A stretch of DNA of 64,000 nt from Afipia carboxidovorans OM5 (lineage in GTDB: Bacteria; Pseudomonadota; Alphaproteobacteria; Rhizobiales; Xanthobacteraceae). Of the stretch, positions 27,644-36,455 are shown piece by piece; position 1 is the stretch's first letter, and each line of letters opens with the position of its first letter. The stretch lies in contig NC_015684.1 in assembly GCF_000218565.1 (NCBI RefSeq), forward strand, positions 2,666,001 to 2,730,000, read 5' to 3'. Position numbers and translations under genes: made by a program. The notes under the pieces were generated by a model that was not told the origin of the DNA, made no database searches, and saw only the letters and a program-made list of their open reading frames with translations.

Positions 27644-28341
27644 GCCGCACGCTCCAGATGCGCGGCAAGGCCCGCGAACAGGCCGCGGCCGTCGGTGCAG
27701 CCCATCGCTTCTTCGACATGGTTTTCGGGATGCGGCATCATGCCGAGCACATTGCCCTGCTCGTTGACGATGCCGGCAATCGAAGCGGCCGCCCCGTTGA
27801 TGTTGTGAAGGTCGCCGACCTCGCCGTTCGGCGCGCAGTAGCGATAGAGCACGCGGCCATCACCTTCGAGGCGCTTCAACGTCTCGACGTCAGCCGCGTA
27901 ATTGCCTTCGCCATGAGCGACCGGCACGCGGATCACCTGCCCGGCATTGTAGCCGCGCGTAAACGGCGTATCGGAGCGCTCGACCCGCAGATGCACGTCG
28001 CGGCAGATGAACTGCAGCCGCGCATTGCGCATCAGGATGCCGGGAAGCAACCCGCTCTCGCACAGGATCTGGAAGCCGTTGCAAACGCCAAGCACGAGGC
28101 CGCCCTTGGCTGCATGTGCGCGCACCGCATCCATCACCGGCGAACGCGCGGCAATCGCGCCGCAGCGCAGATAATCGCCATAGGAGAAGCCGCCGGGGAT
28201 CACGACGAGGTCGGTGCCCTTCGGCAACTCGGTGTCGGCGTGCCAGACCATTTTCGGCTCATGGCCCGAGACGAGTTTCAGCGTGCGCGCCATATCGCGC
28301 TCGCGATTGATGCCCGGAAAAACGAGGACTGCGGATTTCAT
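27640..28341 (-). CDS. purQ: Phosphoribosylformylglycinamidine synthase glutaminase PurQ
   Basis: A 233-residue class I glutamine amidotransferase. The nucleophile Cys is in VLGVCNGFQILCESGLLPG, and the His-Glu pair is in MMPHPENHVEEA. It supplies ammonia to PurL. It starts 6 bases after purS ends and overlaps purL, so translation is probably coupled. Confidence 0.97.
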
Positions 28342-28347
28342 CGTCGC

Positions 28348-28590
28348 CTAGCCCAGAACCTCGACGCGATAATTCTCGATCACCGTATTCGCCAGCAGCT
28401 TGTCGGCAGCAGCCTTGAGTGCCGCCTCGGCCTTGGCCTTGTCGGCGCCATCGAGCTCGATGTCGAATACCTTGCCCTGCCGGACGCTGGCGATTCCGGA
28501 GACGCCGAGCGATTTCAGCGCGCCTTCAATAGCCTTGCCCTGTGGATCGAGAATGCCGTTCTTCAACGTAACGGTGACGCGCGCTTTCAT
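28348..28590 (-). CDS. purS: Phosphoribosylformylglycinamidine synthase subunit PurS
   Basis: An 80-residue small subunit that bridges PurL and PurQ. It starts MKARVTVTLKNGILDPQGKA and has the conserved SVRQGKVFDIEL strand. It is the size expected of PurS and lies directly before purQ. A large inverted repeat separates it from purC upstream. Confidence 0.95.
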   Translation of the reverse strand: MKARVTVTLKNGILDPQGKAIEGALKSLGVSGIASVRQGKVFDIELDGADKAKAEAALKAAADKLLANTVIENYRVEVLG

Positions 28591-28610
28591 ATTCCGAATT
28601 CACCACTGAC

Positions 28611-28751
28611 TTCCCTCTCCCCTTGTGGGAGAGGGTGGTCCGAATGTCGCTTGCGACAAGAGGACCGGGTGAGGGGGAGAAAGGGCAGAGAGCCAGGCCC
28701 CCTCACCCGGCTCGCTTTGCTCGCCACCCTCTCCCACAAGGGGAGAGGGAA
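28611..28751. repeat. Long inverted repeat between purC and purS
   Basis: Two 28-base arms (28611-28638 and 28724-28751) are exact reverse complements, of the CCCTCTCCC...TTGTGGGAGAGGG type. An inner pair around ACCGGGTGAGGGGG / CCCCCTCACCCGG extends the structure. This type of element is widespread in intergenic DNA of the group. Transcripts from purC would fold here, which could stabilise or attenuate the message. Confidence 0.85.
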
Positions 28752-28758
28752 AGAAAGA

Positions 28759-29526
28759 TTAGCTCTTCACCAGCACCGGGCCGGAGCCTGCGGGGCGCTC
28801 GTTGTCGATCAGGATGCCGAGGCGCTTCGCCACTTCGGTATAGGCCTCGAGCAGGCCACCGAGATCGCGGCGGAAGCGATCCTTGTCCATCTTCTCGTTC
28901 GACTTGATGTCCCACAGCCGGCACGAGTCCGGAGAGATTTCGTCGGCCACGACGATGCGCATCATCTCGTTCTCGTAGAGACGGCCGCATTCCATCTTGA
29001 AGTCGACGAGGCGGATGCCGACGCCGAGGAACAGCCCGGAGAGGAAGTCATTGACACGAATGGCAAGCGCCATGATGTCGTCGATTTCCTGCGGCGTCGC
29101 CCAGCCGAACGCGGTGATGTGCTCTTCCGAGACCATCGGATCGCCGAGCTGATCGTTCTTGTAGTAGAACTCGATGATCGAGCGCGGGAGCTGCGTGCCC
29201 TCCTCGATACCGAGGCGCTGCGACAGCGAGCCAGCGGCGACATTGCGCACGACGACCTCGAGCGGCACGATCTCGACTTCGCGGATCAACTGCTCGCGCA
29301 TGTTGAGACGCTTGATGAAGTGCGTCGGCACGCCAATGTCGTTCAGATGCTGGAAAATGTATTCCGAGATCCGGTTGTTGAGGACACCCTTGCCCTCGAT
29401 GATCTGGTGTTTCTTGGCGTTGAACGCGGTGGCGTCGTCCTTGAAATGCTGGATCAGGGTGCCGGGCTCCGGTCCTTCATAGAGAACCTTGCCCTTGCCT
29501 TCGTAAATGCGACGCCGACGGCTCAT
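28759..29526 (-). CDS. purC: SAICAR synthetase
   Basis: A 255-residue enzyme that joins aspartate to CAIR in purine synthesis. MSRRRRIYEGKGKVLYEGPE at ATG 29526 is the usual start in this group; an in-frame ATG ten codons upstream (29556) is possible. The motifs YEGKGKVLYEG and DFKMECGRL, and EISPDSCRLWD, are characteristic. It is the first gene before purS-purQ-purL, with the inverted repeat in between. Confidence 0.95.
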   Translation of the reverse strand: MSRRRRIYEGKGKVLYEGPEPGTLIQHFKDDATAFNAKKHQIIEGKGVLNNRISEYIFQHLNDIGVPTHFIKRLNMREQLIREVEIVPLEVVVRNVAAGSLSQRLGIEEGTQLPRSIIEFYYKNDQLGDPMVSEEHITAFGWATPQEIDDIMALAIRVNDFLSGLFLGVGIRLVDFKMECGRLYENEMMRIVVADEISPDSCRLWDIKSNEKMDKDRFRRDLGGLLEAYTEVAKRLGILIDNERPAGSGPVLVKS

Positions 29527-29803
29527 TGGGATGTACCGAGTGTTGTTGAAATCCATGGATCGGGGTGCTCCGATATTACGCGACACACGGCGGAGCTGCC
29601 GCGAAGCCCCTTGATACGGAAAACAAACCGCGAACTGGACTCGTCCGGCAACCTATCTGATCGGCCCTCCCGTTACAACGTAAGCCGGTTGTTTTCGGGA
29701 GGTTTTACCGGCTTGTTTACACTGCGACCATTTCGGAGGTTGCGGGCGCCACCCCGAACCCTATATGCGGGAACAAACCGGATTCAACTTACAGGTCAGA
29801 TAT

Positions 29804-30121
29804 ATGTCGAGCTTTGAAAAACGCGAGGAAGGCTTTGAGAAGAAATTTGCTCTCGACGAGGAGCAGAGGTTCAAGGCTTTCGCGCGGCGGAACAAGCTGC
29901 TCGGGCTTTGGGCAGCCGAAAAGCTCGGCCTGAGCGGCGACGGAGCCGCGGCCTATGCCAAGGATGTCGTCACTGCCGATTTCGAGGAATCGGGCGACGG
30001 CGACGTGCTGCGCAAGGTCACCAGGGACCTCGCCGACAAGGGCGTTTCCGAGCAGGACATCCGCGTGAAGATGGATGAACTGATGGCGGAAGCTGCCGCT
30101 CAGGTGAAGGCCGGAACGTAG
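29804..30121 (+). CDS. F1-ATPase zeta subunit (DUF1476)
   Basis: A 105-residue protein of the alphaproteobacterial ATPase inhibitor zeta family, which in Paracoccus blocks ATP hydrolysis by F1. It starts MSSFEKREEGFEKKFALDEE, the family's inhibitory N-terminal region, followed by a four-helix bundle with FKAFARRNKLLGLWAAEKLG. It is cytosolic and encoded away from the atp operon, as is usual. Confidence 0.92.
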   Translation: MSSFEKREEGFEKKFALDEEQRFKAFARRNKLLGLWAAEKLGLSGDGAAAYAKDVVTADFEESGDGDVLRKVTRDLADKGVSEQDIRVKMDELMAEAAAQVKAGT

Positions 30122-30182
30122 ATCAAACTCTGCTCGGCCTGCTCTCGTTGCGGTGATCGGAAATAGGACTATATTCCGAGGC

Positions 30183-30839
30183 ATGGTCCTGCCTCACATC
30201 CCACCCACGCTCACCCGCCTCCGCGTCAAGCCCGACGAGCCATCGGAGGGGCCGCCCGCGATCAACGGTCCCCGGCCGCAAGGTTCGCGGCGGATGCATA
30301 CGGATTCATCCGTGGCGCTGGTCCGCTACCTGATCGAACAGACAACGCTTTCTCATCGTGAGATTTCAGCCAGAACTGGCTTCGCCCAGAGCACCATCTC
30401 TTGCTGGAGGCGCAATTTCGGCTGGCAGCGTCCCACTTTCGCGCCGCGCGCGACCGACACGGTGCCCCGCGCCCGTGCCGGGGCGAGATTGAAACTGCGC
30501 ATGCTTGCCGTCCGGCTGCGAACCCTCGCAGAGCGGATGGTGCGCGAGCTAGAGGAGACGCCGGGGGTCGATACTGAGGCGCTGATGCAAGCGCTGCAGG
30601 TTTTAAAAATGGCGCGGCTGGAAGCAATGGGAAACCGCAAACGGTCGCGCTGGTGCGCGCAGGCGATGGATGGCCACACTTACCTCTCGCGCGAGGAGGC
30701 GATCCGCACCGCGCTCAAGCAGATGCGCCGCGGCGGTGTTGACATCGACCGCGCTCCGCAAGAGGCGCTGGATCTCGTGATCGACGCCAACTTGCCGGTA
30801 GAGCCGGATCATCCGGCGCTAAGAGAGAGAGGAAAGTGA
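30183..30839 (+). CDS. Hypothetical helix-turn-helix protein
   Basis: About 218 residues from ATG 30183, or 228 from GTG 30153. Near residue 55-75 LSHREISARTGFAQSTISCWRR forms a helix-turn-helix like those of transposase and resolvase N-termini. The rest is Arg-rich and alpha-helical (RTLAERMVRELEETPG). I do not recognise a named family. DNA binding is inferred. It is not next to any transposon ends. Confidence 0.6.
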   Translation: MVLPHIPPTLTRLRVKPDEPSEGPPAINGPRPQGSRRMHTDSSVALVRYLIEQTTLSHREISARTGFAQSTISCWRRNFGWQRPTFAPRATDTVPRARAGARLKLRMLAVRLRTLAERMVRELEETPGVDTEALMQALQVLKMARLEAMGNRKRSRWCAQAMDGHTYLSREEAIRTALKQMRRGGVDIDRAPQEALDLVIDANLPVEPDHPALRERGK

Positions 30840-30955
30840 AAATAGAAAAATGTCGAGGTGTCCCGAGCTGATCTGAGGACATTGGCCTAAGCCAGCCCCA
30901 ACTGCTGTGGCCGTGAGCCAGATCAGGGCGAACGAATAACGCCCACCCCCGGATG

Positions 30956-31351
30956 TTACTTGATCACGATCTGAAAGCTCATCGATCCGGTCACATTGTA
31001 GCCTTCCGGCTGCTGCGGGTTGATCTGGCGCGCCGCATTGACGTTGCTGCTTACCGAAACCAGACGGCAATCCTTCGCAAGCGTGGCGCGAAGGAGATTG
31101 CACTCGTGCGCAGCCATCTCATAGACCATCCGTCGCGCACGCTCGCGCAGCTTCTCGGCTTCGGCGCTCTCGCCGGTCGGGCCCGGCATGAAAATATTGA
31201 GATTGCTCTGAACGCGAACAGGCCCCTCCAACCGCGATGAGCCGGCTGATTGTTCGAGACTAATACGTTGGCCCGGTGTTTGTGCGGCCGACGGGGCCAT
31301 GAGGGCCATGACGCAGGCGCCAGGGGCAATCAGTTGCTTGAAAATTGTCAT
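30956..31351 (-). CDS. Hypothetical secreted protein
   Basis: A 131-residue protein with signal peptide MTIFKQLIAPGACVMALMAP, probably cut after SAAQ. Two cysteines (HECNLLR and KDCRLVSVS) could form a disulfide in the periplasm. The C-terminus (YNVTGSMSFQIVIK) looks like a beta hairpin. I recognise no family. It is monocistronic. Confidence 0.65.
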   Translation of the reverse strand: MTIFKQLIAPGACVMALMAPSAAQTPGQRISLEQSAGSSRLEGPVRVQSNLNIFMPGPTGESAEAEKLRERARRMVYEMAAHECNLLRATLAKDCRLVSVSSNVNAARQINPQQPEGYNVTGSMSFQIVIK

Positions 31352-31639
31352 TGATTCATCTCGGCTGGAAACGATGGTAGCGCTTTAGTCGCGATCCTTT
31401 ACCGCCTGCCGAAACCTGGCCCCGAAATATTGGGGTCGGTTTTCACCGCTCGTTAACAACGCCATCCATTCCGTCTCGTCACCGAGCGCGCGCGTTTACG
31501 GTACAAATCCACCTTATATCTTGCGCACCCATTCCAAAGCCGCCAGCCACTTGCCCGGCCCGCTTTCACATGTTGCACTGGCGGAACCGGCCCTTCTTCT
31601 GCCTGCAGACTCACCGCGGCGGACAACGACCCGCATCAG

Positions 31640-32389
31640 ATGTCTGCCACCCTCATCATCATTCTCGGCGCAGTGGTTGCAGGCTTCGTACAGGGCCTCT
31701 CGGGCTTCACCTTCGGGCTCGTCGCCACCTCGATCTGGATCTGGGTCGTGGAACCGCAACTCCTCGCCTCGATGGTGGTGTTCGGCGCCCTTACCGGGCA
31801 GATCCTTGCCGTGTTTTCGGTCCGGCGCGGCTTCAGCTGGAAGCTGCTGTGGCCCTATCTCGCCGGCGGACTCATTGGCATCCCGCTCGGTGTCGCGATC
31901 CTGCCGCGCCTTGATGTGGACCTGTTCAAGGTCCTTCTCGGCACGCTGCTCGCGATCTGGTGCCCGATCATGCTGTTTTCCTCGCGGCTGCCACCGATCC
32001 GGATCGGCGGCGCACCGATGAATGCCGTCATTGGCCTCTTTGGCGGTGTGATGAGCGGGACCGGCGGCTATTCGGGCGTAATCCCGACCTTGTGGTGCGC
32101 GCTACGCCGCTACGAGAAGGACAGCCAGCGCGCCATCATCCAGAATTTCAACCTCGCCACGCTCGGCGTCACCATGGCGACCTATGTGGCAACCGGCATC
32201 ACCACCGCCCGCATGCTGCCGACGTTCGCGATCATCCTGCCGGCGATGCTTGTGCCGACCCTGATCGGCACGCGGGTTTATATCGGCATCAGCGAGACGA
32301 CCTTCCGCCAGATCATTCTGGTGCTGCTCACCATCTCGGGCGTCGTGATGCTTGGCACATCGCTGCCGCACCTTCTGACACGAGCCTGA
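31640..32389 (+). CDS. TauE/SafE family sulfite/organosulfonate exporter
   Basis: A 249-residue membrane protein with about eight helices in two repeated halves. GAVVAGFVQGLSGFTFGLV and NAVIGLFGGVMSGTGGYSG are the two equivalent family motifs. Family members export sulfite, sulfoacetate or similar anions. The substrate is unknown here. The start at 31640 opens MSATLIIILG without a strong ribosome-binding site. It is convergent with trmJ, only 12 bases apart. Confidence 0.85.
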   Translation: MSATLIIILGAVVAGFVQGLSGFTFGLVATSIWIWVVEPQLLASMVVFGALTGQILAVFSVRRGFSWKLLWPYLAGGLIGIPLGVAILPRLDVDLFKVLLGTLLAIWCPIMLFSSRLPPIRIGGAPMNAVIGLFGGVMSGTGGYSGVIPTLWCALRRYEKDSQRAIIQNFNLATLGVTMATYVATGITTARMLPTFAIILPAMLVPTLIGTRVYIGISETTFRQIILVLLTISGVVMLGTSLPHLLTRA

Positions 32390-32401
32390 AGCGCCTGCGT
32401 C

Positions 32402-33577
32402 TTACGCCTTCTCGATCGTAGCCAGTGCCGTCTCGATGTCCCGCTCGATCGCCGCGGCGGCCAGCTCCACCACCCGGTAGCCGCGCTCCGCCAGCCAGGC
32501 CGTGCGTGCGGCGCGATCCCGCGCCACTACCTCGCCCTCGCCCGGCTGGACGATTTCGATCGCCACGCGGCGCGAGAACGAGACGAAATCCGGAATGTGC
32601 CGCCCGACCGGGGTCTGACGCTGGAACTGGGCGGCGAACCGCCGGTCGCGGGTCAGCGCCTGCCACAACAGGCGCTCCGCATCGGTCGGGTTGCGCCGCA
32701 GGAGCCGCGCGAGCCCACGCACCGAGCTCGAGCCGCCCTCGCCGTTACCCTGCTCGGCCAGCAAGGCTCGTAGCCGCGTCGCCTGACCGCCGTCGAGGAC
32801 ACCACCCTTGGCGGGCCCCTTGCGGCCCTCCGCGAGCGCCATCACCACTCCGTGGAGTGTGTGCATGTCCTGCTTGGTCGGCTCCATCCGGCTGAAAATA
32901 TTACGTAAATTGACGAGCATGACGTCGCGCTTCTCGGCCGGGCGAAGGAACTCGACCTTGTCGAGTTCCGCGACCAGATTAGTGAAAAACGCCTCCATCT
33001 GATGCTGCGAGGCCCGCTCAGACCGCTCCGGCATGGAGAACGGTATCTCACCACCGGAAGCGAGCTTGAACCATTCATAGCCCATCAGCAGCACCGCCTG
33101 GGCGAGGTTGAGCGAGGCAAAGCCCGGATTGACCGGGAAGGTGACGATACGGGTGGCGAGCGAGACCTCCTCGTTGGTGAGGCCCCAGCGCTCGCGGCCG
33201 AACAGGATGCCGGCCGTAGCGCCCTGCGCCACCTCCGTGACGATCTCACGGGCCGCCGCCTCGGGCGCGACCACGGGCTTGGCCTGATCGTGGGCACGGG
33301 CGGTCGTCGCAAACAGGAGCGCACAATCCGCGACTGCCGCCTCGACCGTCTCGAAGACCTCGACCTGCGTCAGGATGTGGTCGGCACCCGCCGCGGCACG
33401 CTCGGCCGCCATATTTGGCCAACCGTCGCGCGGCTTCACCAGACGTAAACGTGTCAGGCCGAAATTACCCATGGCGCGAGCGGCCATGCCGATGTTCTCG
33501 CCGAGCTGCGGCTCCACCAGCACCACAACGGGGCCCGGCAGTTCGGCACGCGGCTTGGTCTTGTCGGTCCCCGACAT
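32402..33577 (-). CDS. trmJ: TrmJ-like tRNA methyltransferase fused to a degenerate DUF559 domain
   Basis: A 391-residue fusion. Residues about 1-245 are a SpoU/TrmJ-type SPOUT methyltransferase (VVVLVEPQLGENIGMAARAM, GILFGRERWGLTNEEV, ASLNLAQAVLLMGYE), expected to 2'-O-methylate position 32 of tRNA. Residues about 275-391 resemble DUF559, a Vsr/restriction-like endonuclease fold (LLRRNPTDAERLLWQALTRD, VGRHIPDFVSFSRRVAIEIV). The nuclease motif usually reads E-L-D-G-x-x-H; here it reads EIVQPGEG, so the Asp and His are gone. ATG 33577 is preferred; an in-frame start at 33622 lies inside a tandem repeat. Confidence 0.85.
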   Translation of the reverse strand: MSGTDKTKPRAELPGPVVVLVEPQLGENIGMAARAMGNFGLTRLRLVKPRDGWPNMAAERAAAGADHILTQVEVFETVEAAVADCALLFATTARAHDQAKPVVAPEAAAREIVTEVAQGATAGILFGRERWGLTNEEVSLATRIVTFPVNPGFASLNLAQAVLLMGYEWFKLASGGEIPFSMPERSERASQHQMEAFFTNLVAELDKVEFLRPAEKRDVMLVNLRNIFSRMEPTKQDMHTLHGVVMALAEGRKGPAKGGVLDGGQATRLRALLAEQGNGEGGSSSVRGLARLLRRNPTDAERLLWQALTRDRRFAAQFQRQTPVGRHIPDFVSFSRRVAIEIVQPGEGEVVARDRAARTAWLAERGYRVVELAAAAIERDIETALATIEKA

Positions 33578-33590
33578 TCGTTCGCTTTCC

Positions 33591-33800
33591 GATTCAATGG
33601 CTGAAGCGTCTGCATCAACCATCGAAGACGGCGATTCAAGTCCTGAAGAGATTGAATCAAGACGCGAAGGCGCTGAACGAGCGCCCCCGGAATTCGATTC
33701 AGGACGCGAACAATCAGAACCAACCTCTGAAGGTTTTGATTCAGGCTCTTAAGGCGTTGAATCAAGTTCTGAAGAAAGCGATTCAACGCGTGCAAAAGCA
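33591..33800. repeat. 21-bp tandem array, ten units
   Basis: Ten consecutive units of exactly 21 bases follow the outline GATTCAAG-N2-CTGAAGGCG-N-T. The best-kept columns are G1, A2, C5 or T4, CAA (5-7) and GAA (13-15); unit 5 (33675-33695) is the most diverged. Since 21 is seven codons, the array reads as heptads. On the plus strand one frame gives IQxLKxL/NQxLKAL, and the complementary frame gives LIQRLKS/LNQNLQR; both stay open across it. The first two units overlap the region just upstream of trmJ. Confidence 0.85.
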
Positions 33801-34046
33801 CGGATTTTCGCGCCAAAAGGCGCCCGGCCAGCGTCAAATTCAATTGTAATCGGAAGGGGTTACGGAATCGTTTTGAATCGGTGATTCCGCTCGCGGCATG
33901 CCTCTCAGCCATCGCGCCCGATGTGCCCTGATACCGCGGATTTTCTCCGCCTTCTGGCTCCCTTCCGTCACCCTCCCGCGGGTGCTAAGGAGCGCCGCAC
34001 ATCCTCGTTTTTCCACCAAAAATCTCAAAAAAAGGCGCGCTCTATC
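33801..34046. other. Intergenic region upstream of icd
   Basis: No gene is seen. A short GCGCC-AAAA-GGCGC hairpin at 33810-33823 lacks a T-tract. The icd promoter should lie here; no recognisable regulator site was found. Confidence 0.5.
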
Positions 34047-35264
34047 ATGGCCAAAATCAAGGTAGCGAACCCCGTTGTCGAACTCGACGGCGACGAGATG
34101 ACCCGGATCATCTGGCAGTACATCAAGGACAAGCTGATCCACCCGTTCCTCGACGTGAACCTTGAGTATTACGACCTCGGCATGGAGCACCGCGACAAGA
34201 CCAACGATCAGGTCACCATCGACGCCGCCAACGCCATCAAGAAGCACGGCGTCGGCGTGAAGTGCGCGACCATCACCCCGGACGAAGCCCGGGTGAAGGA
34301 ATTCAATCTGAAGGAAATGTGGAAGTCGCCGAACGGCACCATCCGCAACATCCTCGGCGGCGTGATCTTCCGCGAGCCGATCATCTGCAAGAACGTGCCG
34401 CGCCTCGTGCCCGGCTGGAACAAGCCGATCATCATCGGCCGCCACGCCTTCGGCGACCAGTACCGCGCGACCGACTTCAAATTCCCCGGCAAGGGCACGC
34501 TGACGATGAAGTTCGTCGGCGAGGACGGCAGCGTGATCGAGAAGGAAGTGTTCAAGTCCCCCGGCGCCGGCGTGGCCATGGGTATGTATAACCTCGACGA
34601 CTCCATCAAGGATTTCGCCCGCGCCTCGTTCAACTACGGCCTGTCGCGCGGCTATCCGGTCTACCTCTCGACCAAGAACACCATCCTCAAGGTCTATGAC
34701 GGTCGCTTCAAGGACATCTTCCAGGAGATCTACGGCGCCGAGTTCAAGAAGGAATTCGAGGCCAAGGGCCTCACCTACGAGCATCGCCTGATCGACGACA
34801 TGGTCGCCTCGGCGCTGAAATGGTCCGGCGGCTATGTCTGGGCCTGCAAGAACTACGACGGCGACGTGCAGTCCGACACCGTGGCGCAGGGCTACGGCTC
34901 GCTCGGCCTGATGACCTCGGTGCTGCTGACGCCGGACGGCAAGACGGTGGAAGCCGAGGCTGCCCACGGCACGGTGACCCGCCACTATCGCGAGCACCAG
35001 AAGGGCAAGGAGACCTCGACGAACTCGATCGCCTCGATCTTCGCCTGGACGCAGGGCCTCGCCCATCGCGCCAAGCTCGACAACAACGAGGCGCTGGCGA
35101 AATTCGCCAAGACGCTCGAGCGGGTCTGCGTCGAGACGGTTGAGAGCGGCTCCATGACCAAGGACCTCGCCCTCCTCGTCGGCCCGGACCAGAAGTGGCT
35201 CTCCACCACAGGCTTCCTTGACAAGGTCGCGGAGAACCTGACCAAGGCCATGGCGACGGCCTGA
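34047..35264 (+). CDS. icd: NADP-dependent isocitrate dehydrogenase
   Basis: A 405-residue eukaryote-like homodimeric enzyme of the TCA cycle. It starts MAKIKVANPVVELDGDEMTR at ATG 34047. The substrate motif KSPNGTIRNILGG and the metal/NADP motifs (YDGDVQSDTVAQGYGSLGLM and AAHGTVTRHYREHQKG) are complete. The frame is open back to 33921 but that part is unlike the family. It has its own terminator. Confidence 0.97.
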   Translation: MAKIKVANPVVELDGDEMTRIIWQYIKDKLIHPFLDVNLEYYDLGMEHRDKTNDQVTIDAANAIKKHGVGVKCATITPDEARVKEFNLKEMWKSPNGTIRNILGGVIFREPIICKNVPRLVPGWNKPIIIGRHAFGDQYRATDFKFPGKGTLTMKFVGEDGSVIEKEVFKSPGAGVAMGMYNLDDSIKDFARASFNYGLSRGYPVYLSTKNTILKVYDGRFKDIFQEIYGAEFKKEFEAKGLTYEHRLIDDMVASALKWSGGYVWACKNYDGDVQSDTVAQGYGSLGLMTSVLLTPDGKTVEAEAAHGTVTRHYREHQKGKETSTNSIASIFAWTQGLAHRAKLDNNEALAKFAKTLERVCVETVESGSMTKDLALLVGPDQKWLSTTGFLDKVAENLTKAMATA

Positions 35265-35290
35265 GCATCAAAACAGGCTCATAAAATAAT

Positions 35291-35319
35291 AAAAGGCGCG
35301 GATCACTCCGCGCCTTTTT
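35291..35319 (+). terminator. Terminator after icd
   Basis: AAAAGGCGCGGA, a five-base loop, CCGCGCC and TTTTT. It is a strong intrinsic terminator 26 bases after the stop. Confidence 0.9.
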
Positions 35320-35546
35320 GGTGATCGAAACAGTTCCGTGAATGAAATCCCGGAAACACACCCTCTGAACGAACGGCACCCGGACGGTTCGCCGGATCAG
35401 CAACAATCACGCCGCATTGCAGCGACACCGTATTGCCTTCCGGCACCCCCGGACCCTAGAAAAGGTAACTGGTTCGCTCGCATCTGGCGCGGTCACAAAC
35501 GCGCCACATCCTCGAATAGAGGCAAAATCATTGCGGCAAAGACATC

Positions 35547-36455
35547 ATGCTACTCACTCCTGCCGGCGATGACTCGAACGATCCGCTGCTGATCGAAGCC
35601 GCGCACCTGCGTGCCTTGCCTGCCTTCCCCACAGCCGTCCGCGAATACACGGTCGCCATCGCGCGCTTCCGTGAGGCGCCGCGCCTGCTCACCAAGCTGA
35701 TGGCGTCGGAAACGCGTTTCCGCCTGACCGCCTATGTATTTTATCTGAGTGCCGATCACGAAACCTACGGCCCGCTCGGCGGCGCCACCTACAGCCGGTT
35801 GCTCGAACTGTGTTCGCAGCGGCAGGAACTCAGCCCACGCGTCCTCAAGACAACGCTGGCCCTGCTGAAGCTCGCCGGCTTCATCAAGACATCGCAGAAC
35901 ACATCCGACCGCCGCTCAAAATCCTACTACCCGACTCCGCGCATGATGGATTTCGTCAAGAGCTGGATGCCCCATGCGGTGAACGCTCTCGACGCACTGC
36001 AGCCGGACATGCAGCGCGCGCAGATGCTGGCGGAGGACCCGGATTTCATCCGGCGTTTCGCCGCCGCTGCCGGACACGAGCACGCAACGGACATCCCGCT
36101 GATCGACCGCATGCCGGAATTCACCTGCTTCTTCGGCAAGCGTGAGGGCGCGATCCCTGTCGTGCTGGCTGTCATGCTGTCCGACATTGACAGCCTGCCG
36201 TTGCCGAGCCGGGCGCAGATCGCCAAACGCTTCGGGCTATCGAAGACACAAGTCTCGAACATGATCGCCGAAGGCGCCAAGCTCGGCTTTTTCTCAACCG
36301 ATGGCGCAGGAACACCACGCGCGACTGCGTATCTGCGCGACAGCTACGCGCGTTTTATTTCGGTCGAACTCGCCTTCTATGCGCGGCACATGCGACCGGC
36401 CTCGCGGACATGCGAGCGAGGCCATGAACCTCACGACGCCAGCGGCTGCGCCTGA
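35547..36455 (+). CDS. Hypothetical protein with two winged-helix-like regions
   Basis: A 302-residue soluble protein. Residues about 78-130 (SRLLELCSQRQELSPRVLKT, then LLKLAGFIKTSQNTSDRRSK) resemble a MarR-type winged helix, and residues about 225-260 (SRAQIAKRFGLSKTQVSNMI) a second helix-turn-helix. A role in transcription control is inferred. No family name is certain. Its 3' end overlaps the convergent antiporter gene by 25 bases. Confidence 0.7.
   Translation: MLLTPAGDDSNDPLLIEAAHLRALPAFPTAVREYTVAIARFREAPRLLTKLMASETRFRLTAYVFYLSADHETYGPLGGATYSRLLELCSQRQELSPRVLKTTLALLKLAGFIKTSQNTSDRRSKSYYPTPRMMDFVKSWMPHAVNALDALQPDMQRAQMLAEDPDFIRRFAAAAGHEHATDIPLIDRMPEFTCFFGKREGAIPVVLAVMLSDIDSLPLPSRAQIAKRFGLSKTQVSNMIAEGAKLGFFSTDGAGTPRATAYLRDSYARFISVELAFYARHMRPASRTCERGHEPHDASGCA

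Noticed and set aside
33591..33800. CRISPR array
   Set aside because: The 21-bp units are contiguous and have no unique spacers, and no cas genes are near.
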